DNA of 14,727 nt from NCBI GenBank assembly GCA_023387555.1, contig JAEWHY010000618.1:1-14727 (forward strand), read 5' to 3'. A model generated the notes under the pieces. The model was not told where the DNA came from. It saw only the letters and a list, made by a program, of their open reading frames with translations, and made no database searches. Source of the stretch: Pseudomonadota bacterium (GTDB lineage: Bacteria > Pseudomonadota > Alphaproteobacteria > Rhizobiales > Xanthobacteraceae). A program made the position numbers and the translations under genes. Numbering within the stretch: the first letter of the stretch is position 1; the number at the start of each line of letters is the position of its first letter. Of the stretch, positions 1-6,690 are shown piece after piece.

Positions 1-909
1 GTCCCAGACCGAGTCCGACAATTCTTCATGGGCGCTGACGCCGCCGAGAGCCTTGATGTCCTCTTCGGCCTCCTGCTCGATCACGTCAACGATGTCATCG
101 AAGGTGAGCACGCCGACCAGCCGGTCATCCTCGTCCACCACCGGCGCCGCCACCAGATTGTAGCGCTCGAACTGCCGCGCCACCTCTTCCTGGTCCTCGG
201 TGGCGCGAACCCGCCGCCGGTCTTCATCCATCAGTTCGATGACGGGAACCGGTCGCTTGGTCCGCAGCAGCCGGTCGAGCGCAATCGCACCCAGGAACTT
301 CCCGGCCGGGTCGGTGACATAGAGTTCGTAGAAGCGGTCCGGCAGATCGGCCGTCTCACGCATGTAGTCGATCGCCTGGCCAACGTTCCAGTCGGGCGGA
401 ACCGCGATGAACTCGGTCTGCATCCGCCGGCCGGCGGATTCCTGCGGATAGAGCAGACTGCGCTCGAGCGCGATGCGCTCGGTCGGTGGCAATTGCTGGA
501 GGATCTCGACCTGATCCTGCCGGTCGAGGTCTTCGAGGATGTAGACGGCATCGTCGGAATCGAGCTCGCGGACGCCTTCCGCCACGGTCTGGGCGGGCAG
601 TTCCTCGAGAATCTCGCCGCGCACGGTCGCGTCGACTTCGGTCAGCGCCGAAAAGTCGAACTCCTTGCCCATCAGTTCGATGAGCTGCGGCCGAAGCTCC
701 GGATCGAGCGCCTCGATCAGGTCACCGGTATCGGCCTCATGGAGTTCACCGACAAGACCGCGCAGGACGGCGCTGTCATGGTGACGGATCGCATCGCTGA
801 TACGCTCGACGAAATCCGGCCGGATCACGCCGGCTTCGTCGCGCAGGGCGCCCGCTCCGGCCTCGGCGGCGCGGTCCGGCGCGGTCACCTGCGCGTCCTG
901 ATCGACCAT
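1..909 (-). CDS. mgtE: Magnesium transporter MgtE, N-terminal cytoplasmic part (cut by window edge)
   Basis: MgtE is a Mg2+-gated Mg2+ channel/transporter of the inner membrane. The 303 residues present are its cytoplasmic regulatory part. Residues about 40-150 form the helical MgtE N domain, rich in acidic residues and ending in the family-typical stretch around YPQESAGRRM (154-163). Two CBS domains follow, at about 165-218 and 222-285. In known MgtE proteins these sense Mg2+ and close the pore. The transmembrane C-terminal domain lies beyond base 1. The start is ATG at 907-909, with GGGGA about 5 bases upstream and an in-frame TGA a few codons further upstream. No Mg2+-sensing leader was recognised in the region before it. 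The opposite strand is also open across most of this gene, but its translation resembles no family. The family assignment is secure from the domain order. Confidence 0.93.
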   Translation of the reverse strand, partial: MVDQDAQVTAPDRAAEAGAGALRDEAGVIRPDFVERISDAIRHHDSAVLRGLVGELHEADTGDLIEALDPELRPQLIELMGKEFDFSALTEVDATVRGEILEELPAQTVAEGVRELDSDDAVYILEDLDRQDQVEILQQLPPTERIALERSLLYPQESAGRRMQTEFIAVPPDWNVGQAIDYMRETADLPDRFYELYVTDPAGKFLGAIALDRLLRTKRPVPVIELMDEDRRRVRATEDQEEVARQFERYNLVAAPVVDEDDRLVGVLTFDDIVDVIEQEAEEDIKALGGVSAHEELSDSVWD

Positions 910-1298
910 GTTGTCCCCAAAGCGCGCCGTGACCCACCCGTTGTTCGGCGCGATCGCCGCTTGTAGGCGCGGTCACCGGCAGTGACAACACGAGATGCCG
1001 CGTCGGCCTCGCAATCCGGCGGATCATTGGGGAGGAACAAGTCGCCGCAGCACTATGAGCAAGTTCCGCCATCCGATCCACGTCACACTGATGTCAAAAT
1101 CCCGAACGGATGCCCCACGCTTTCCTCACCGCGCTTTGCCATTCGTTGACTGATCCAGCGGGCCAGCGCCGATCTCTAAAATTTTAAGGATTTACGTGAC
1201 CGGTCCTTAGGGCGCCCGGACTACGTTCCCTGCGTGTTCTGAACGACACCAATGCTCCACAACAAAGTTCAACAGCAAGCGACAAACAGAGGACAGTC
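910..1298. other. Non-coding region between divergent mgtE and flp
   Basis: I find no convincing gene in this 389-base stretch. It must carry the promoters of the divergent mgtE (minus) and flp (plus) genes. A perfect TTGACA is present on the minus strand at 1092-1097, but no good -10 hexamer follows at 16-18 bases. An AT-rich 10-base palindrome, TAAAATTTTA, lies at 1177-1186, about 115 bases before the pilin start, in otherwise GC-rich DNA. Small ATG frames here, such as the one from 1054, lack a suitably spaced ribosome site and resemble nothing known. Confidence 0.5.
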
Positions 1299-1454
1299 AT
1301 GATCCGCAAGTTTCTCCGCGACGAGTCCGGCGCCACGGCTATCGAATATGGTCTGATTGCCGCCGGCATTGCCGTCGCGATCATCGGCGTGGTCACCACG
1401 CTCGGTGGCAAGCTCGTCACGACCTTCCAGAGCGTCGAGAACGCGCTGAAGTAA
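1299..1454 (+). CDS. Flp-type pilin (Flp/Fap family, type IVb prepilin)
   Basis: This 51-residue protein is the major subunit type of Flp/Tad (tight adherence) pili. It has the full family layout: a short basic leader (MIRKFLRDESG), the prepilin cleavage motif with G11 followed by A12 and E16-Y17 (G/xxxxEY), then one hydrophobic helix at about 18-36 and a short polar tail. In the family, the TadV/CpaA peptidase cleaves after the glycine and the Tad ATPase machinery assembles the pilus. The start ATG is preceded by AGAGGA at 1288-1293, 5 bases before it. A strong terminator follows 32 bases after the stop, so the gene is probably transcribed alone. No tad/cpa genes are in the window, so assembly proteins must be encoded elsewhere. 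It could be one of several flp paralogues. The family call is firm; expression and use are unknown. Confidence 0.9.
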   Translation: MIRKFLRDESGATAIEYGLIAAGIAVAIIGVVTTLGGKLVTTFQSVENALK

Positions 1455-1486
1455 GTCTGACGCGACAGCGAACCAGACTTCGTTTC

Positions 1487-1525
1487 AAGGGGGCCGCATC
1501 CGTTGAGCGGTCCCCCTTTGCTTTT
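1487..1525 (+). terminator. Rho-independent terminator of flp
   Basis: The stem pairs AAGGGGG-CCGC (1487-1497) with GCGG-T-CCCCCTT (1507-1518). It has one bulged T at 1511 and a 9-base loop, and it is followed by a T-rich run to 1525. It lies 32 bases after the pilin stop codon and is the best terminator in the window. Confidence 0.85.
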
Positions 1526-1600
1526 GTTGGACGCGCATCCGGCTGGAACAGAACATCAGCCTTGCTGGCGGCACAAGCGGCGCTGATGGCGCGCCGATGG

Positions 1601-1815
1601 TCAGCGAATCGCGACCGGAATGCAGCATCTGCCCGTGACCCGCTTCGGTGTCAGGCCGCTGAAACCGTCGACCGGAACGCCCCGCACATCGATCATGTCC
1701 TTGGCCGATGCAATAGTCGGATCCGATAGGCGCCACGGCGGTCACCGAACACGAAGATGACGCGGCTGACGCGGTTCGCCGGCAGAGCGCGCGCCGATCA
1801 GAATGTCCAAGATTT
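1601..1815 (-). pseudogene. Possible frameshifted remnant of an unidentified gene
   Basis: The stretch 1526-1933 has no intact gene. On the minus strand, three short open pieces in different frames read like natural protein when joined. The first is about 1815-1780 (LDILIGARSA). The second is about 1780-1742 (ANRVSRVIFVFGD). The third is 1741-1601, including LSDPTIASAKDM and IDVRGVPVDGFSGLTPKR, and ends at TGA 1601-1603. Joining them needs two frame changes, one near 1780 and one near 1740. I do not recognise the family. The third piece also contains an ATG at 1694-1696 that would give only 31 residues. It may be chance open frames in GC-rich DNA; the composition of the third piece is what suggests former coding. 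Confidence 0.25.
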
Positions 1816-1898
1816 AGTATCCCGCCAGCTCATCGGCTGGTGAACAGGACGCCGAAGCTCTGATCCCGCTCTCATGGGAGCGGTAGGGGCACCAGAGC

Positions 1899-1929
1899 GA
1901 AAAGCCGACAATTTTGCCGACGCTTGTCG
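1899..1929 (-). terminator. Possible terminator after tRNA-Leu
   Basis: Read on the minus strand, CGACAA (1924-1929) can pair with TTGTCG (1906-1911) around a 12-base loop, and GCTTTTCG follows. It starts 5 bases after the 3' end of the tRNA gene. The stem is short and the T run is only four bases, so this is a weak call. Confidence 0.35.
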
Positions 1930-1933
1930 AAAA

Positions 1934-2018
1934 TGGTGCGGCCGAGTGGACTCGAACCACCACGGTGTTACCCGCTGCCACCTCAAGGCAGTGCGTCTAC
2001 CAATTCCGCCACGGCCGC
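1934..2018 (-). tRNA. tRNA-Leu, anticodon GAG
   Basis: The 85-base gene folds as a class II tRNA. The acceptor stem pairs GCGGCCG with CGGCCGC, the discriminator is A, and CCA is encoded (1934-1936). The D-arm carries GGCGGAATTGGTAGAC. The anticodon stem CTGCC/GGCAG closes the loop TTGAGGT with anticodon GAG at 1982-1984. A long variable arm (CGG...CCG) and a standard T-loop (GGTTCGAGTCC) follow. It reads the leucine codons CUC and CUU. No other tRNA is adjacent. Confidence 0.97.
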
Positions 2019-2031
2019 GTTTTGGGTAAGG

Positions 2032-2049
2032 CGCCGGGTGTCCCCGGCG
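2032..2049. other. Perfect 7-bp hairpin just upstream of tRNA-Leu
   Basis: CGCCGGG (2032-2038) and CCCGGCG (2043-2049) form a 7-bp stem with a 4-base loop (GACA on the minus strand). It ends 13 bases before the tRNA 5' end, in what should be its 5' leader. It has no T run, so it is not an ordinary terminator of the FliN transcript that reads toward it. It could help 5' processing or be a residual end-of-transcript structure. Confidence 0.4.
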
Positions 2050-2134
2050 TGAGGTCGCGCAGCATGTAACAAATGCAAATCGGACCGACAAGAGCCGAAG
2101 CACACTTTCCAGCCCCGGATGCCCCAAGTCTTTT

Positions 2135-2377
2135 TCAGCGCATGTCCGGAGACTTCGGCAGCAGCCGCTTGACCTCGACCGCGATCCGGTTGCCATTGAC
2201 CACCACGGTCCCCTCCGCGATCGGCAGATTGTTGGCGAGGATCTTCACGTCGTCGTCCTCTCCGGCATCCAGCTCGATGATGGCGCCGCGGCCAAGCCGA
2301 AGCACCTGATGGATGGGCATGACGCTCGTCCCGAGAACCACCGAAATATCGAGCGAAACCTTGTCGAGTGTGGGCAC
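2135..2377 (-). CDS. fliN: Flagellar motor switch protein FliN (short, SPOA domain only)
   Basis: FliN forms the lower part of the flagellar C-ring, where with FliM it takes part in switching and in binding export components. The 80 residues are essentially one SpoA/FliN C-terminal domain: DISVVLGTSVMPIHQVL, then LGRGAIIELD, then ILANNLPIAEGTVVVNG ending in IAVEVKRLL. The N-terminal extension found in many FliN proteins is absent. I chose the GTG at 2375-2377 because GGAAGGA lies 9 bases upstream and the protein then begins MPTLDKVSL. The frame runs open further upstream, with an ATG at 2417-2419, but those extra residues (MPIRRSGRPEG) look non-domain and have no better ribosome site. No other flagellar gene is nearby. 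It could serve as a second FliN. A type III secretion SpoA protein is an alternative, but the sequence looks flagellar. Confidence 0.85.
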   Translation of the reverse strand: MPTLDKVSLDISVVLGTSVMPIHQVLRLGRGAIIELDAGEDDDVKILANNLPIAEGTVVVNGNRIAVEVKRLLPKSPDMR

Positions 2378-2447
2378 CTGATTACATCCTTCCGGCCGTC
2401 CGGAACGCCGGATCGGCATCGTCAGGTCACCACGGTATGGTGAATGA

Positions 2448-3173
2448 GTGGTTAACGCGCGCGACTTGCTTGTCCCCGGCCTGCCCGCCCGCCCCGGCAA
2501 CCCCGCCGTGGCTTGGCGGGTGGAACCCGCACGGGTGGATTATGTCGATGCGCTCAACCTGATGGAGGCGCGGGTCGCCGCCATCGCGGACGGCCGAGCC
2601 GACGAACTGGTCTGGCTTCTGGAGCATCCCCCGCTCTACACCGCCGGCACCAGCGCGGGCGAAGGCGAATTGCTTGATTCGCGCTTCCCGGTGCATCGCA
2701 CAGGCCGCGGCGGCCAGATGACCTATCACGGGCCGGGACAGCGGGTCGCCTATTTGATGCTGGACCTGAAGCGCCGGCGGCAGGATGTGCGTGCCTATGT
2801 AGCAACGCTGGAAGAGTGGATCATCCGGGCGCTGGCGCATTTCAACGTGGTCGGCGAGCGCCGTGACGACCGCGTCGGCGTCTGGGTTCGGCGGCCGGAC
2901 AAGGGCCCCGGCTACGAGGACAAGATCGCCGCCATCGGGATTCGACTCAAACGCTGGGTTGCGCTGCACGGCGTCGCCATCAACGTCGAGCCCGATCTGT
3001 CGCATTTCACCGGGATCGTGCCCTGCGGCGTGCGCGAGCAGCGCTATGGCGTGACGAGCCTCGTCGATCTTGGGCTGCCGGTGACGATGGACGATCTCGA
3101 TGTTGCGCTGATGGCCGAGTTCGATGGGCTGTTCGGTACGCGCTCCGTGCCGCAGGCTGGCGTGGACGACTAG
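2448..3173 (+). CDS. lipB: Octanoyltransferase LipB (lipoate biosynthesis)
   Basis: LipB transfers octanoyl from octanoyl-ACP to the lipoyl domains of 2-oxoacid dehydrogenases and glycine cleavage H protein in the cytoplasm; LipA then inserts sulfur. The 241-residue protein has the family motif RGGQMTYHGPGQ (87-98). The catalytic lysine is K159 in KIAAIGIRLKR, followed by LHGVAINV. The acyl-accepting cysteine is C193 in IVPCGVREQRYGVTSL. The start is GTG at 2448: an in-frame TGA sits immediately before it, and the conserved domain begins by about residue 22, so no later ATG is possible (the first is M39). The ribosome site is weak. It is divergent from fliN with a gap of only 70 bases. lipA is not in the window. 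Confidence 0.95.
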   Translation: MVNARDLLVPGLPARPGNPAVAWRVEPARVDYVDALNLMEARVAAIADGRADELVWLLEHPPLYTAGTSAGEGELLDSRFPVHRTGRGGQMTYHGPGQRVAYLMLDLKRRRQDVRAYVATLEEWIIRALAHFNVVGERRDDRVGVWVRRPDKGPGYEDKIAAIGIRLKRWVALHGVAINVEPDLSHFTGIVPCGVREQRYGVTSLVDLGLPVTMDDLDVALMAEFDGLFGTRSVPQAGVDD

Positions 3174-3225
3174 ACCCGAACCGGTACGCGTTGTCCGCGA
3201 TTGCGCCGCCTCGATTGGCGGAACG

Positions 3226-3525
3226 TCAAACCGTCGGCAGCACCGCAAACACCTTGCCGGCCCGCAACGACAGATCCAGTTCGATCGCCTCGTGTTCCTC
3301 GATCGCGGTCACCGCGGCGCCCGCCGGGCCGTTGCGGCAGGCTTCGGTCATCCCTGCGACAGCCTCCAGCGAACCGGTGAACACCGCCTCGACGCTGCCG
3401 TCGCTGCGGTTGCGGACCCAGCCTTCGATGCCGCGGCCGCGCGCGACATGGCGTGTCCAGTCGCGGTAACCGACGCCCTGAACGCGACCGCGAATGATGA
3501 CGCGGCGGATCACAAGGTCGTCCAT
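3226..3525 (-). CDS. acyP: Acylphosphatase
   Basis: This small cytoplasmic enzyme hydrolyses acyl phosphates such as acetyl- or carbamoyl-phosphate. The 99 residues match the usual family length. The signature RGRVQGVGYRDW (12-23) holds the phosphate loop and catalytic R21. GWVRNRSDGSVE (35-46) holds the catalytic N39. Start ATG 3523-3525 has GGAGGG about 7 bases upstream. It overlaps the stop codon of the preceding cyclotransferase-like gene by one base (TGATG), so translation is probably coupled. It is the last gene of the minus-strand run starting at pccA and ends 52 bases from the convergent lipB. A short GC stem, CCGCC/GGCGG at 3206-3221, lies between them without a T run. Confidence 0.94.
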   Translation of the reverse strand: MDDLVIRRVIIRGRVQGVGYRDWTRHVARGRGIEGWVRNRSDGSVEAVFTGSLEAVAGMTEACRNGPAGAAVTAIEEHEAIELDLSLRAGKVFAVLPTV

Positions 3526-3950
3526 CACGCACCCTCCGGTGCATAGCGTACAAGCCTGGCGACATAATCTTCCGGCAGTCCGCAATCCCGTGCCGCTGCG
3601 ACGACCAGCGCCATGTACCCCGGTTCGGGGAGCCCCTCCCCGGTCTCGCAGCCAAGATAGACCAGCGCCTCGCACGGCGCACCATCCTGCAGCACCGGCA
3701 GCATGGCATGACGGTAAAGCCCGCCGATGACATCTTCATAATCGTCGAGTGCGGCGAGATCGTGCAGCCCGATGTGCCACAGCAGGCCGTGCACATCCTC
3801 TCCCGGCGCCGGCACCACCGACGCATAGCCGTTCGCCATGATCACGAAGCGATAATCGCGCAATACGGCCCGGCCCGCTTCATGCGCGGTGGGGCAGCGG
3901 CTTTGCATCGGCCCGCGGCTCATGTTCGAGCCATAGGCAAAGTAATGCAT
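3525..3950 (-). CDS. Gamma-glutamylcyclotransferase-fold protein (AIG2/GGCT-like)
   Basis: Members of this fold cyclise gamma-glutamyl amines or peptides to 5-oxoproline. The 141-residue protein starts MHYFAYGSNM, with the substrate-binding YGSN loop at 6-9. It has LDDYEDVIGGLYRH at 69-81, where E72 aligns with the family's catalytic glutamate and the conserved Y79 follows. The short SVVPAPG and VHGLLW strands also fit. Start ATG 3948-3950 is the obvious one because the motif begins at once. Both ends overlap neighbours by one base (TGATG): the DUF805-like gene upstream and acylphosphatase downstream. The actual substrate cannot be told from sequence; glutathione-derived or gamma-glutamyl-amine compounds are possible. 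Confidence 0.87.
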   Translation of the reverse strand: MHYFAYGSNMSRGPMQSRCPTAHEAGRAVLRDYRFVIMANGYASVVPAPGEDVHGLLWHIGLHDLAALDDYEDVIGGLYRHAMLPVLQDGAPCEALVYLGCETGEGLPEPGYMALVVAAARDCGLPEDYVARLVRYAPEGA

Positions 3951-4483
3951 CACGCGAGCGGCTCGGTGGCATGCAGTTCGGACGGCTGCAACGCCGCCCA
4001 GGCCGAATACCAGATCAACAAGATCACGGGTGCGGCGGTGAAGAACGTCAGCACCGCCATCGCCGCATCCTGCTGGTTCGCGGAGGGTCCGGTCGCCAGA
4101 TTGAACAGGAAGACGAAGGGATAGATCAGCCCGCCGATCGAGGACGGCAGCCATGGCCCCGCGGCGGTCGGGTCAGGATCGACCGGCTCCAGCAACAGCA
4201 CCACGGTCAGAAGCACGATCGCGATCAGCGCGACCAGCGCCACCGCGGTCACGCCCAGCACGCTGCGCTCGGCGTTGCGCAGCCGCTTGGCGGTCAAGGC
4301 GAACCAGATCCAGAGCAGGGCCACCTGGGTGACTGCGAATGGCCACAGGCCGAAGGTCGCGGTAACGGCCGGCGCGCTCAGCATATTGGACAGGACGGCG
4401 CCGATCAGCAGGCCGATCAGCGCCCGCAGATACGGGCCCTGTTCGACGTCTCCGGACGGGCTCAGCGATTCGAGAAAGCTCAT
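3950..4483 (-). CDS. DUF805-like membrane protein
   Basis: This 177-residue integral membrane protein has unknown function. Its N-terminus (MSFLESLSPSG) and the stretch LTAKRLRNAERS match the pattern of DUF805 proteins, which begin with a short soluble segment and carry a KRLxDxGxS-type loop after the second membrane helix. Numbered from the chosen ATG, hydrophobic segments lie near 20-40, 46-65, 75-98, 115-130 and 142-162. I chose ATG 4481-4483 because family members start MSFxxxLFSP. ATG 4496-4498, five codons earlier, is also possible. Neither has a strong ribosome site. It starts 95 bases after pccA ends, and its stop overlaps the start of the cyclotransferase-fold gene (TGATG). DUF805 resemblance is fairly convincing; role unknown. 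Confidence 0.8.
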   Translation of the reverse strand: MSFLESLSPSGDVEQGPYLRALIGLLIGAVLSNMLSAPAVTATFGLWPFAVTQVALLWIWFALTAKRLRNAERSVLGVTAVALVALIAIVLLTVVLLLEPVDPDPTAAGPWLPSSIGGLIYPFVFLFNLATGPSANQQDAAMAVLTFFTAAPVILLIWYSAWAALQPSELHATEPLA

Positions 4484-4578
4484 GCCGCATGGTCGCATGA
4501 CGCGTCGCGTCCGCCAATGCGCAAGCTGCCTGCCGAAAAGGCTGGCGAATCAACGACGCGGCAGGTCGGCCAGGGGAA

Positions 4579-6585
4579 TCAGGCAAACTCCATGATCACC
4601 GCATCGACCGCGAGGCTGTCGCCCTTCTTGGCGTGGATCGTCTTGACCGTGCCGTCACGCTCGGCGCGCAGCACATTCTCCATCTTCATCGCCTCGACCA
4701 CCGCCAGCGTCTCGCCGACCTTGATCTCCTGCCCTTCAATGACCGCGATCGAAACCACGAGGCCCGGCATCGGACAGAGCAGCGACTTGCCGGTGTCAGC
4801 GGCCTTCTTCACCGGCATCAGCCGGGCGTATGCGGCCTCGCTCTCGGTATAGACATAGGCGCGCGCCTGCGCGCCGCGATAGGCAAGGTCGAAGCCGTTC
4901 GGAACCGGATTGACCTGCACGGTGACGTTCTTGCCGTCGACGGTCCCGGACCAGACCGGATCGCCGGGCTTCCAGTCCGATTGCAGCTTGTGGACATGCG
5001 CCGCTCCGTTGCGGAACGCGACCTCGATCGCGCCGTTGGCGCGCGTCACGTCGAGCTTGTACTCGGTCTCGTTCAGCCAGACCGCGCGCTGGCGCTCACG
5101 CGTCACCAGCCGGTGATGCATCTGGCCTGAAATCTGGCGCTTGCGCTCCCCGAGCACGTGGTCGATGGCGGTAGCCACCGCCGCGAGCACATGCGCGGTC
5201 TCGCCCTCCGGCGGTACGCCATGGAAACCGTCCGGGAATTCCTCGGCAATGAAGCCGGTCGAAAGCGTGCCAGCACGCCAGCGCGGATGCGCCATCAACG
5301 CCGACAGGAACGGGATGTTGTGCCGGATGCCGCCGACGTAGAAGGCATCGAGCGCGTCGGACTGCGCGTCGATCGCGCTGGCCCGATCGGGCCCGTGCGT
5401 GACCAGCTTTGCGATCATCGGATCGTAATAGAGCGAAATCTCGCCGCCCTCGTAGACGCCGGTATCGTTGCGGACCGTGATGCCGTCCTTCTGAGACTCC
5501 GCCGGCGGCCGATAGCGCACTAGCCGTCCGGTCGAGGGAAGGAAGCCGCGATACGGGTCTTCGGCATAGACCCGGCTTTCCACCGCCCAGCCGGTCAGCC
5601 GCACGTCGCTTTGCCTGATGCTCAGCACTTCGCCGACGGCGACGCGGATCATCTGCTCGACGAGGTCGATGCCGGTGACGAGTTCGGTCACCGGATGCTC
5701 GACCTGCAGCCGCGTGTTCATCTCGAGGAAATAGAAGGAGCGATCCTGGCCGGCGACGAATTCAACGGTGCCGGCGCTGTCGTATCCGACCGCCTTCGCC
5801 AGCGCGACCGCCTGCTCGCCCATCTTCCTGCGCGTCGCCTCGTCGAGCAGCGGCGACGGCGCCTCCTCGATCACCTTCTGATTGCGGCGCTGGATCGAGC
5901 ATTCGCGCTCGCCGAGATGGATGACGTTGCCGTGCTTGTCGCCCAGCACCTGGATCTCGATGTGGCGCGGGTCGACGATGAACTTTTCCACGAACACCCG
6001 GTCGTCGCCGAACGAGGATTTCGCCTCCGATCGCGCGCGGGCAAAGCCCTCGGCAACCTCGGCGCGCGAATAGGCGATGCGCATGCCCTTGCCGCCGCCG
6101 CCCGCGGACGCCTTGATCATCACCGGGTAGCCGATCTCGTCGGCGATTGTCGCGGCCTCCTCCGGATCGGCGATCTCGCCGAGATAGCCGGGGACTGTCG
6201 AGACCCTCGCGGCGGCGGCCGCCTTCTTCGATTCGATCTTGTCGCCCATGGCGGCGATGGCCGTGGCATTCGGACCGATGAAGACGATGCCGTTTGCCTC
6301 CAGTGCCCTGGGGAAGGCCTCACGCTCGGACAGAAACCCGTAGCCCGGGTGGACGGCTTCAGCGCCGGTCGCCTTGCAGGCGGCCACGATTTTGTCGATC
6401 AGCAGATAACTTTCGGCCGCCGGCGGAGGCCCGATGTGAACCGCCTCATCCGCCATCTCAACATGCAGGGCGTCGCGGTCGGCATCTGAATAGACCGCGA
6501 CCGTGGAAATCCCCATCCGCCGCGCGGTCTTGATGATGCGGCAGGCGATCTCGCCGCGATTGGCGATCAGGATACGCTTGAACAT
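4579..6585 (-). CDS. pccA: Propionyl-CoA carboxylase alpha subunit (biotin carboxylase/biotin carrier)
   Basis: The subunit carboxylates its own biotin with ATP and bicarbonate; the beta subunit then passes the carboxyl to propionyl-CoA to make methylmalonyl-CoA. The 668 residues fit the bacterial PCC alpha chain. The biotin carboxylase N domain begins MFKRILIANRGEIA. The ATP-grasp domain has GGGGKGM at 162-168, FLEMNTR at 286-292 and RLQVEHPVTE at 292-301. A BC C-terminal domain runs to about 450, and a linker/BT region spans about 470-590. The biotinyl domain has AMKMEN with the biotinylated lysine K634. The BT region and length favour propionyl-CoA over the short AccC. A 3-methylcrotonyl- or other acyl-CoA carboxylase remains a less likely alternative. 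Start ATG 6583-6585 has AGGGG about 8 bases upstream. pccB is not in the window. Confidence 0.93.
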   Translation of the reverse strand: MFKRILIANRGEIACRIIKTARRMGISTVAVYSDADRDALHVEMADEAVHIGPPPAAESYLLIDKIVAACKATGAEAVHPGYGFLSEREAFPRALEANGIVFIGPNATAIAAMGDKIESKKAAAAARVSTVPGYLGEIADPEEAATIADEIGYPVMIKASAGGGGKGMRIAYSRAEVAEGFARARSEAKSSFGDDRVFVEKFIVDPRHIEIQVLGDKHGNVIHLGERECSIQRRNQKVIEEAPSPLLDEATRRKMGEQAVALAKAVGYDSAGTVEFVAGQDRSFYFLEMNTRLQVEHPVTELVTGIDLVEQMIRVAVGEVLSIRQSDVRLTGWAVESRVYAEDPYRGFLPSTGRLVRYRPPAESQKDGITVRNDTGVYEGGEISLYYDPMIAKLVTHGPDRASAIDAQSDALDAFYVGGIRHNIPFLSALMAHPRWRAGTLSTGFIAEEFPDGFHGVPPEGETAHVLAAVATAIDHVLGERKRQISGQMHHRLVTRERQRAVWLNETEYKLDVTRANGAIEVAFRNGAAHVHKLQSDWKPGDPVWSGTVDGKNVTVQVNPVPNGFDLAYRGAQARAYVYTESEAAYARLMPVKKAADTGKSLLCPMPGLVVSIAVIEGQEIKVGETLAVVEAMKMENVLRAERDGTVKTIHAKKGDSLAVDAVIMEFA

Positions 6586-6609
6586 GCGGCGACAACCCCT
6601 CTTCCCGCA

Positions 6610-6638
6610 ACTTTTCGGCGCTGCAACAAAAATGTCAA
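6610..6638 (-). promoter_or_regulatory. Possible promoter of pccA
   Basis: On the minus strand a perfect -35 TTGACA (6633-6638) is followed, after 17 bases, by AAAAGT (6610-6615), a poor -10. It lies about 25 bases before the pccA start codon. The AT-rich spacer start (TTTTTG) stands out in GC-rich DNA. The -35 is convincing; the -10 is not. Confidence 0.35.
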
Positions 6639-6690
6639 TTCTGATTAAGCCGGGGCACCGGACGTCCCGCCCCCGACAGTTTTCGGAGTA

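Noticed and set aside
1054..1149. Small plus-strand frame starting ATG AGC AAG upstream of flp
   Set aside because: The nearest purine-rich site is about 20 bases away, too far, and the peptide is unrecognisable.
1866..1883. 6-bp hairpin CCGCTC/GAGCGG near the tRNA
   Set aside because: No T run on either strand and no gene end beside it; short stems of this kind are expected by chance.
1934..2018. tRNA-Leu as an integration site with an att duplication nearby
   Set aside because: No integrase and no second copy of the tRNA 3' end was noticed in the window.
5611..6489. Long plus-strand open frame opposite pccA, with others at 2427-3248 (opposite lipB) and 28-966 (opposite mgtE)
   Set aside because: Each lies antisense to a gene with intact catalytic or domain motifs and shows no motif of its own.
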